Assembly: GCF_035762905.1 (NCBI RefSeq)
Contig: NZ_DASUCC010000126.1
Span: forward strand, 1 to 64,000
Direction of reading: 5' to 3'
Source of the DNA: DASYTH01 sp035762905
GTDB taxonomy: Bacteria > Actinomycetota > Actinomycetes > Mycobacteriales > Pseudonocardiaceae
Length of the DNA stretch: 64,000 nt
Shown: positions 58,087-64,000 of the stretch, in pieces
Layout: every line of letters begins with the position of its first letter
Position numbering within the stretch: position 1 is the stretch's first letter
The notes under the pieces: model-generated
The model's database searches: none
Told to the model about the DNA's origin: nothing
What the model saw: only the letters and a program-made list of their open reading frames with translations
Made by a program: the position numbers and the translations under genes

Positions 58087-58218
58087 GAGTCGGAGGAGGG
58101 TTTCCCGGCGGGTTCGGCTAGCCCGCTTCTCCGGACCTTCGGCTGAAGTCCGCACCCGCCCGACAGCTACCCCAGGGGACCGTGACGGCACCCAGCCACA
58201 ATCCACCCGATATCCGCA

Positions 58219-59103
58219 CTATTCGCCAAAACGCAACGACCGCATAGAAATCCCGGAGAGGCGGATCAGCGGGTCGAGCAGCTGGTGCACGGCCTCGGCG
58301 TCGGCCAGGTCGCGCACGATCAGCGCCTGCACGGCGCCGCTGAGCACGTTCCACACCCCGGCGGCCCGGTCGGCCACCGGCACCCCGCCCAGGTCGATCG
58401 CCTGCACCAGGCGGAACTGGGCGGCCGCGGCGGACCTGATCCGACCGGAGACGTGCACCGCCCAGGTCATCGAATGCATCGCCGCGGCCCAGTCGCCGCT
58501 GCCGGCCCGCATCGCGTCGGCGGCCTCGGACAGCGCCCGGATCGCGGCCGGGGACAGCGTCCGGACCAGGCCGAGCAGGGTGCGCACGGCGTCCTGCTGC
58601 GGCCCGAGGTCGGCGCGGCGCTCCGGCAGCAGCCGGCGGCCGGCCAGCCAGCCGGCGGCCAGGGCCCGGCGCTCCCGGTGGCTGAGCAGCTCGCGCAGGT
58701 AGGTGGCGGACACCGCGTCGGTGGCCATGGCCACGACGACCGGCGGGGCCGGGGTGCCGCCGGCGGCGTCCGGGTCGTCCCGGTCGGGCACGAGCACGTC
58801 GGTGCGCACGCAGTCGAGCAGCGCGGTGAGGGTGCCGATCGGGGCGTGCTGTAACAGCGTCACCGCGCTGGTCGGGTCGACCCCGGCCAGGTCACGCACG
58901 GTCGGGCGCTGGTCGGCCAGGCTCAGCGCGCGCACCCGCGCCGTGGCGCGGGTCACCGACTCCCGAGGGAGCCGGTCGGCCAGCTCCGCCCACTCCGCGG
59001 TCCGCACGGGCAGCAGGTCCGCGAGCAGTTCGGCGGTGGCCGCGCCACCGTCCATTCGGGTCAGGTCGAAGCCGATGGTCGGCGCGCTGATGAGGCTGTG
59101 CAC
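58219..59103 (-). CDS. Hypothetical helical protein in the chemotaxis locus
   Basis: A 294-residue mostly helical, Ala/Leu/Arg-rich protein without signal or membrane segment. Blocks such as LLDCVRTDVLVPD and LSEAADAMRAGSGDWAAAMHSMTWAVHVSG are visible but match no family I recognise. It lies between the cheB promoter and the MCP on the same strand. No FliA-type site precedes it. Function is unknown. Confidence 0.72.
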   Translation of the reverse strand: MHSLISAPTIGFDLTRMDGGAATAELLADLLPVRTAEWAELADRLPRESVTRATARVRALSLADQRPTVRDLAGVDPTSAVTLLQHAPIGTLTALLDCVRTDVLVPDRDDPDAAGGTPAPPVVVAMATDAVSATYLRELLSHRERRALAAGWLAGRRLLPERRADLGPQQDAVRTLLGLVRTLSPAAIRALSEAADAMRAGSGDWAAAMHSMTWAVHVSGRIRSAAAAQFRLVQAIDLGGVPVADRAAGVWNVLSGAVQALIVRDLADAEAVHQLLDPLIRLSGISMRSLRFGE

Positions 59104-59238
59104 CCCCGCAGTATGCGTGAGCCAGCGGGCAACACAACCATGCCCTCGGTTGGTGAGCCGGTGACTAGGCTCTGACCTGCGGAAATGGAACCGGCGCCGC
59201 CCTCGCTGAGGACGACGCCGGGACCGGGGCGGTCTACT

Positions 59239-60900
59239 TCAGACCACGAACTTGCCGACCTGCTGCTTGAGCTCGGCCGAGAGCTGGGCCAGGGCCCGGG
59301 ACGCCTCGGTGGCGTTGCCCACCGCGTCGGTGGTGCTCTCCGACGCGTCGGCGACCTTGGAGATGTTGACGGCGATCTCGGAGACGCCGGTCGAGGCCTC
59401 GGTCACACTGCGGTTCATCTCGGTGGTGGTGGCCGTCTGCTCCTCAACCGCGGAGGCGATGGTCAGCTGGAAGTCGTTGATCCGGCTGATGATCTGGCTG
59501 ATCTCGCTGATCGCGCTGACCGCGTTGGTGGTGTCGGACTGGATCATCTCGACCCGCCGGGAGATGTCCTCGGTGGCCTTGGCGGTCTCCTGGGCGAGGT
59601 CCTTGACCTCGTTGGCGACCACCGCGAAGCCCTTGCCGGCGTCGCCGGCCCGGGCCGCCTCGATGGTGGCGTTGAGGGCCAGCAGGTTGGTCTGCTCGGC
59701 GATCGAGGTGATCACCTTGACCACGTTGCCGATCTCCAGCGAGGACTCACCGAGCTTGGCGACCGTGCCGTTGGTGGCCTCGGCCACGGTGACCGCCTGG
59801 GAGGCGACGCTGGCCGCCTCGTTGGCGTTCTCGGCGATCTCCTTCATCGACGCGCCCATCTCCTCCGAGCCGGTGGCGACGGTGGTGACGCTGCGGGACA
59901 CCTGCTCGGCGGCCGCGGCGACCACGCCGGCCTGCTCGCTGGTCTCGTTGGCGCTCGAGGCGACCTGGCTGGCCACGACCGACAGGTCCTGGGCCGAGCC
60001 CTCCAGCGACTGCACGCCGGTGGAGATCGCCTGCACGGTGCCGGCCATGCTCTCGGTGGCCTTGTTCAGCGCGGCGGCCATGGTGCCGATCTCGTCGGTG
60101 GTCTTGACGTCGACCCGCTTGGTCAGGTCACCCTCGGCCAGCGCGTCCAGCACGTCGGACACACCCTTGAGCGGCTTGGTGACGCTGCGGATGGCGAGCA
60201 CCGAGGTGATGGCGCCGAGCAGGAACGCGGCGACGGCCACGCCGATCAGGACCAGCCGCGAGGTGTTGTACTCGTCGGTGGCCTCGGCCAGTTGCGCGTC
60301 GGCCTGCGCCTTGATGTCGGCGACGGTGGCGTCCAGCGCCTGGTGGATCTGCTCGGCCAGCGGCTTGACCTTGCCGGCCACGCTGATGGTGTAGGCGATC
60401 CGGGGTCGCGGGTCGGGCATCCGCGGCCCGTTGTTGACGATCTCGTGGTACTGCTTCCAGGCGTCGGTGATCACCTGGATGTGGGCCCGCTGAGCGTCGC
60501 TGGTCGCTGCCTTGGCCAGGGCGGCAAGGGCCGCGTCCAGGTCGGCGGAGGTGGCGTCGAACACCGTCGAGTCCGGGACGGCCGGGGCGGGCGAGAGGCC
60601 CAGCGCGGTCGACTCGACCCGCACCTGCAGGTAGAGCCGGCGGACCTCGCCGAACTTGTCCAGCGAGTCCACCGCGCTCGCGGCCAGCGTCTGCTGCCCG
60701 TCGCGCAGGTGGCTCATGCTGCCGAGGGCCACGCCCGCGACCGCGATCAGGCCGATGCCGGCGGCGACCACCCCGGTGGCGATCTTCACCTTCACCGGGA
60801 GGTTGCCGAAGTAGTTGCCCCCCTTGGCAACGGGCTTCGAGGCCCGGTGCTTCCTCGGGGACTTGGCCGGCCTACCGGCATTCTTCACGGACTCGGTCAT
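59239..60900 (-). CDS. Methyl-accepting chemotaxis protein
   Basis: A 553-residue chemoreceptor. The basic N-terminus precedes the first transmembrane helix (VKIATGVVAAGIGLIAVAGVAL, about residues 30-52). A periplasmic four-helix-type sensor (about 55-220) follows, then the second transmembrane helix (LVLIGVAVAAFLLGAITSVLAI), a HAMP domain (SVTKPLKGVSDVLDALAEGDLTKRV), and the signalling hairpin with tip AGDAGKGFAVVANEVKDLAQETAKATEDI. No C-terminal CheR-tethering pentapeptide is present. ATG 60900 is chosen for the AAAGGAC site; ATG 60927 is less supported. Only one receptor is encoded in the window. Confidence 0.94.
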   Translation of the reverse strand: MTESVKNAGRPAKSPRKHRASKPVAKGGNYFGNLPVKVKIATGVVAAGIGLIAVAGVALGSMSHLRDGQQTLAASAVDSLDKFGEVRRLYLQVRVESTALGLSPAPAVPDSTVFDATSADLDAALAALAKAATSDAQRAHIQVITDAWKQYHEIVNNGPRMPDPRPRIAYTISVAGKVKPLAEQIHQALDATVADIKAQADAQLAEATDEYNTSRLVLIGVAVAAFLLGAITSVLAIRSVTKPLKGVSDVLDALAEGDLTKRVDVKTTDEIGTMAAALNKATESMAGTVQAISTGVQSLEGSAQDLSVVASQVASSANETSEQAGVVAAAAEQVSRSVTTVATGSEEMGASMKEIAENANEAASVASQAVTVAEATNGTVAKLGESSLEIGNVVKVITSIAEQTNLLALNATIEAARAGDAGKGFAVVANEVKDLAQETAKATEDISRRVEMIQSDTTNAVSAISEISQIISRINDFQLTIASAVEEQTATTTEMNRSVTEASTGVSEIAVNISKVADASESTTDAVGNATEASRALAQLSAELKQQVGKFVV

Positions 60901-60963
60901 GGCCAGCCATGTCCTTTCGGTGCTCATGCCGCGGTCGCGGCGGAAGGGTGTCGTTCAAAATCG

Positions 60964-61002
60964 ATCGGCAGCCGCCGCGGCGAGTTGAGTCGCCGCGGCG
61001 GC
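60964..61002 (-). promoter_or_regulatory. FliA-type promoter of the MCP gene with -35 in a terminator loop
   Basis: On the minus strand CTCAA (60989-60985), 15 bp, GCCGAT (60969-60964). The -35 fills the 6-nt loop (GTTGAG on the plus strand) of a perfect 13-bp stem (60971-60983 with 60990-61002). The hairpin starts 11 bp beyond the cheW stop and probably terminates cheA-cheW. Confidence 0.78.
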
Positions 61003-61013
61003 GTGCGCGAAGG

Positions 61014-61451
61014 TCAGACCGGTTGCTCGGCGCGGACCGCGGCCCGCGCGTCCAGGGCCAGCATCAGCCGGCCATCCACCGGGAAGGTGGCGGTGATCAG
61101 GTCCCGGACCGGGCCGGCCAGGGTGTCCGGCGGCGGCTCGGCCGCCGCGTCGTCCAGCTCGACCACGTCGCCGATCCGGTCGACCAGCAGGCTGACCGAC
61201 TCGTCGGCGGTCCGGACGATCACGTTCATCGCCTCGCCCGCGGTCAGGTCGCGGGGCGGCATGCCCAGCCGGACCTGCAGGTCCAGCGCCGCGATCACCT
61301 GGCCGCGCAGGTTGAACAACCCGCCGACGTAGTCCGGGGCCAGCGGCACCGGGGTGTACTCGGAGAAGGAGAGCACCTCCTGCACGCGGTTCACCTCCAG
61401 GCCGAACAGCTGGTCGGCAACCTCGAAGGTCGCGTACTGCACCGTTGCCAT
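61014..61451 (-). CDS. cheW: Chemotaxis coupling protein CheW
   Basis: A 145-residue SH3-like coupling protein. It has ATFEVADQLFGLEVNRVQEVLSF, GLFNLRGQVIAALDLQVRLGM and SLLVDRIGDVVEL, all typical of CheW. It links the MCP to CheA. It lies 3 bp after cheA and is the last gene of that operon. Confidence 0.95.
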   Translation of the reverse strand: MATVQYATFEVADQLFGLEVNRVQEVLSFSEYTPVPLAPDYVGGLFNLRGQVIAALDLQVRLGMPPRDLTAGEAMNVIVRTADESVSLLVDRIGDVVELDDAAAEPPPDTLAGPVRDLITATFPVDGRLMLALDARAAVRAEQPV

Positions 61452-61454
61452 CTC

Positions 61455-63710
61455 TCACGCCTCCAGCAGGTACGCGGAGCGTTCCGCGTGGTGGTCTTCT
61501 CGGATGAAGAAGCTCGGATCGGCGGCCAGGATCGCCTGGCGCACGTCGAGCAGTTCGGTGACCTGGTCCTGGATCACGGCCGATCCGTTCAGACCGTCGT
61601 CGTGCAGCCCGCTGTGCGGGCCGGCGTCCTCGACGATGTCCAGGATCTCGTCCACGGCCAGGGCGACGCTGCGCCCGCTGTCGGTGTAGACGATGGCCGG
61701 CACGGTGGCACTCTCGGTTTCCGACCAGGCGCCGAGCAGCTGCGCGAGCCGCAGCACCGGCAGGATCTCGCCGCGGTACTGCACGACCTCGCGGCTGCCC
61801 ACCCGCTCGATGCTGGCCACCGGGAACTCCTCGAGCCTGGTGACCATGGACAGCGGGATGGCGACCCGGCGGTCGGCCACCTTGTTGATCAGCAGTCGGT
61901 CGCCGTTGCCGTCCACCTTGACCTGCTCGTCGACCTGAGCGGAGCCGTGCGAGCCGGTCCGCTCAAGGGAGCCGAGCTGCGAGCGCCGGGCCAGGGCCTG
62001 CACGTCCAGGATCAGCGACACCCGGCCGTCGCCGAGGATCGTCGCCCCGGCGTAGCAGCCCACGTCCTTGAACCGGGCGGCCAGCGGCTTGACCACGACC
62101 TCCTCGGTGTTCAGCACGCGGTCCACGACCAGGCCGAACTGGTGGCCGTCGCCCTTGAGCACCGCCACATAGATCTCCTGGTCGGCACCGCCCGGCTCAC
62201 CGCCGAGCGCGTGGCCGAGCCGCACCAGCGGGAGCAGCTTGCCGCGCAGCCGGTAGACCGGCGCCCCGGACACGTACTCCACCTTGGCGCTGCCCTGGCC
62301 GTCGACGTAGACCAGCTCGTGCACGGCCATCTGGGGCACCGCGTAGCGCTGGTCGCCGCTCTCGATCATGAGCGCCTGGACGATGGCCAGGGTCAGCGGG
62401 ATGGTCAAGCGCCAGGTGGTGCCTTCGCCGGGAACCGAGCGCAGGTCGACGGCGCCGCCGATGGCCTCGAGGTTGGTCCGGACCACGTCCATGCCGACGC
62501 CGCGGCCGGAGACGTTGCTCACCTGGTTGGCCGTGGAGAACCCGGGCCGGAACACCAGCTTGAGGATCTCCTCGTCGTCCATGGCGTCGAGCTGGGTCTG
62601 GGTGACCACGCCGCGCTTGACCGCGGTGGCGCCGACCCGGTCCGGGTGGATGCCGCCGCCGTCGTCGGCGACCTCGACGATCACCTGGCCGTGCTCGTGG
62701 TAGGCGCGCAGGGTCAGCGTGCCCTCCCGCGGCTTGCCGGCGGCCGCCCGGTCCTCCGGCGGCTCGATGCCGTGGTCGACGGCGTTGCGCACCAGGTGGG
62801 TCAGCGGGTCCTTGACGGACTCGAGCAGGCTGCGGTCCAGCTCGGTGTCCGCGCCCTCCATCTCCAGCCGGACCTCACGACCGCAGGCCACGGCCAGGTC
62901 ACGGACGACCCGGGGCAGCTTCGACCAGAGGTTCTTGATCGGCTGCATCCGGGTCTTCATGACCCCTTCCTGCAGCTCGCTGGTGATGATGTTGAGGCGC
63001 TGGGCGGTGCCGGCGAAGTTCTGCTCGTTGGCCGTCTCGGCGGCGCGCACCATCTGGTTGCGGGTCAGCACCAGCTCGCCGACCAGCCGCATGAGCTTGT
63101 CCAGCAGGTCGACGTCGACCCGGACGGAGGTGTCCGCGACACTGCGCCGGGCCGCGGACTCCCCGCCCTCCGCCTTGACGGCGGGGGCCTCGGTGGCGTC
63201 GTCGGCCTGGGCCTCGTCGGCCGGAGCCTCATCGGAGGCCTCGTCGGACTCGGACGCCTCGGACGCCTCGGACTGCGGCGCCTCGGCCGGGGCCGGCGCG
63301 GCGGCGGGCGCGGGGCTCGGGGCGACCCCGGCGATGCACGCGTTGACCGCGTCGATCACCTGCTGGGTCTCCAGGGTGCCCTCGGTGCCGTCCTGCTCGA
63401 TGTGGGCCAGCAGCGCTCGCACCTTGTCGATCATCTGCAGCAGCACGTCGGTGCTGGGCCGGTCGAGCAGCTGGGTGCCGTCCCGCAGCCGGGCGAGCAG
63501 CGACTCACCGGCGTGGGTGAGCTGCTCCAGCCGGTTGAACGCGAGGAAGCCGCTGGTGCCCTTGATCGTGTGGATGGTCCGGAAGATGCTGGCCAACTTG
63601 TCCCGAGCGGTCGGGTTCTTCTCCAGCGCGACCAGGTCACGGTCAAGCTGATCCAGGTTCTCGTAGCTTTCCACGAGGAACTCTTGGACCACGTCGTCGA
63701 TTTCGTCCAC
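61455..63710 (-). CDS. cheA: Chemotaxis histidine kinase CheA with tandem CheW-like domains
   Basis: A 751-residue kinase. The Hpt domain has phospho-acceptor His47 in IFRTIHTIKGTSGF. A long acidic Ala/Glu/Asp linker (about 120-195) replaces a recognisable P2 domain. Dimerisation and ATPase domains follow: LLDKLMRLVGELVLTRNQM, HLVRNAVDHGIEPPEDR, VADDGGGIHPDRV, FSTANQVSNVSGRGVGMDVV. The CheW-like P5 domain (IVQALMIESGDQRYAVPQ) is followed by a second CheW-like domain (about 610-720, LINKVADRRVAIPLSMVTRLEEF). GTG 63710 follows GGAGG. It phosphorylates CheY and CheB. Confidence 0.96.
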   Translation of the reverse strand: MDEIDDVVQEFLVESYENLDQLDRDLVALEKNPTARDKLASIFRTIHTIKGTSGFLAFNRLEQLTHAGESLLARLRDGTQLLDRPSTDVLLQMIDKVRALLAHIEQDGTEGTLETQQVIDAVNACIAGVAPSPAPAAAPAPAEAPQSEASEASESDEASDEAPADEAQADDATEAPAVKAEGGESAARRSVADTSVRVDVDLLDKLMRLVGELVLTRNQMVRAAETANEQNFAGTAQRLNIITSELQEGVMKTRMQPIKNLWSKLPRVVRDLAVACGREVRLEMEGADTELDRSLLESVKDPLTHLVRNAVDHGIEPPEDRAAAGKPREGTLTLRAYHEHGQVIVEVADDGGGIHPDRVGATAVKRGVVTQTQLDAMDDEEILKLVFRPGFSTANQVSNVSGRGVGMDVVRTNLEAIGGAVDLRSVPGEGTTWRLTIPLTLAIVQALMIESGDQRYAVPQMAVHELVYVDGQGSAKVEYVSGAPVYRLRGKLLPLVRLGHALGGEPGGADQEIYVAVLKGDGHQFGLVVDRVLNTEEVVVKPLAARFKDVGCYAGATILGDGRVSLILDVQALARRSQLGSLERTGSHGSAQVDEQVKVDGNGDRLLINKVADRRVAIPLSMVTRLEEFPVASIERVGSREVVQYRGEILPVLRLAQLLGAWSETESATVPAIVYTDSGRSVALAVDEILDIVEDAGPHSGLHDDGLNGSAVIQDQVTELLDVRQAILAADPSFFIREDHHAERSAYLLEA

Positions 63711-63741
63711 CGATAGCCTCCACGTTCCGATTGCCCCCACA

Positions 63742-63767
63742 ATCGGCAACGCGGAGCTGGAGTTGAG
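63742..63767 (-). promoter_or_regulatory. FliA-type promoter of cheA-cheW
   Basis: On the minus strand CTCAA (63767-63763), 15 bp, GCCGAT (63747-63742), 32 bp before the cheA GTG. Confidence 0.78.
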
Positions 63768-63776
63768 AAATCGGGC

Positions 63777-64000
63777 TCAGTCGAAAACGACCACCGAGCG
63801 CAGCACGTCACCGTGGTGCATCTTGCCGAACGCCGCCTCGACGTCGCCGAGCCCGATCTCCTCGGAGACGAACCCGTCCAGGTTAAGCCTTCCCTGCAGG
63901 TAGAGGTCCACGAGCATGGGGAAGTCCCGGCTCGGCAGGCAGTCGCCGTACCAGGAGGACTTCAGCGCGCCGCCGCGGCTGAACAGGTCGATCAGCGGCA
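63777..64000 (-). CDS. Zinc-type alcohol dehydrogenase, probably mycothiol-dependent formaldehyde dehydrogenase (5' part outside window)
   Basis: The last 74 codons of a gene that enters from the right edge. The sequence SSWYGDCLPSRDFPMLVDLY followed by LQGRLNLDGFVSEEIGLGDV and KMHHGDVLRSVVVFD matches the C-terminus of MDR-family dehydrogenases. It is closest in my recollection to S-(hydroxymethyl)mycothiol dehydrogenase (MscR) and NDMA-dependent alcohol dehydrogenases. The catalytic zinc ligands are outside the window. The stop lies 10 bp upstream of the cheA promoter -35. Confidence 0.7.
   Translation of the reverse strand, partial: PLIDLFSRGGALKSSWYGDCLPSRDFPMLVDLYLQGRLNLDGFVSEEIGLGDVEAAFGKMHHGDVLRSVVVFD

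Noticed and set aside
59185..63716. Long plus-strand open frames opposite the MCP and cheA genes
   Set aside because: Composition is typical of shadow frames in GC-rich DNA; the minus strand encodes unmistakable MCP, CheW and CheA.
1..64000. tRNA, rRNA, riboswitch or CRISPR features
   Set aside because: I saw no cloverleaf, rRNA or known riboswitch-like stretches by reading; a covariance-model scan would be needed to exclude small RNAs.

Overview
This window is a high-GC actinobacterial chromosome segment. Evidence is the very GC-rich third codon positions, frequent GTG starts, SARP/AfsR-type and GAF-ANTAR regulators, a mycobacterial-type LexA box, and the 3' end of a gene resembling mycothiol-dependent formaldehyde dehydrogenase. 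A complete flagellar and chemotaxis cluster means the organism is probably a motile or zoospore-forming actinomycete. A Pseudonocardiales-type or Actinoplanes-like genus is my guess, and the sequence alone does not settle it.

Layout. Positions 1-23100 hold mixed accessory and metabolic genes: an AhpD-like protein, AraC and HxlR regulators, an ArsR/SRPBCC operon, a PPOX-fold protein, dinB under a LexA box, a GAF-ANTAR regulator, an alpha/beta hydrolase divergent from a large SARP-STAND regulator, a DHFR-like reductase, a DUF4383 membrane protein, a surface Ig-repeat protein, a phosphoketolase/acetate kinase operon, and a divergent pair of PAS histidine kinases with an OmpR-type regulator. Positions 23220-48468 are the main flagellar locus: flgN-flgK-flgL-fliW-csrA on the minus strand; fliA, fliC, fliD-fliS, then flgB-flgC-fliE-fliF-fliG-fliH-fliI-fliJ-(NlpC/P60-SLT)-fliK-flgD-flgE, flbD-motA-motB-fliL and fliM-fliN-fliO-fliP-fliQ-fliR-flhB on the plus strand. 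A hairpin-rich gap with a hypothetical gene and an XRE regulator (48469-50349) separates this from flhA, an flhF-like gene and a small membrane protein (minus strand). Positions 54381-63710 are chemotaxis genes on the minus strand: cheB-cheR-cheY-cheX-cheY-(cheX-like), an MCP gene, and cheA-cheW.

How it works together. Nine intergenic sites in front of flagellar and chemotaxis operons share the pattern CTCA(G/A)-N15-G(C/T)CGAT, the spacing and -10 expected of a FliA/WhiG-type sigma factor, and fliA lies in the cluster. This suggests that one sigma factor drives early (basal body, export), middle and late (flagellin, motor, chemotaxis) genes together. A second layer is visible after transcription: csrA and fliW are in the same locus and the fliC leader carries a ladder of GGA motifs overlapping its ribosome binding site. 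No flgM is visible in the window.

Most unusual points: four of the nine promoters have their -35 element inside the loop or arm of a hairpin lying between two co-oriented operons; a 99-bp repeat-derived insert between fliH and fliI forms a 32-codon ORF with ATGA overlaps at both ends; fliK contains 24 tandem 18-bp units; the FlhF-like protein has no P-loop; FliM has no N-terminal CheY-binding motif; one of the two divergent histidine kinases has lost its ATP-binding motifs; and the chemotaxis operon alternates two CheY with two CheX-type phosphatases. A short palindrome, TCCAC(A/T)GTGGA, is scattered through the window far more often than base composition predicts.
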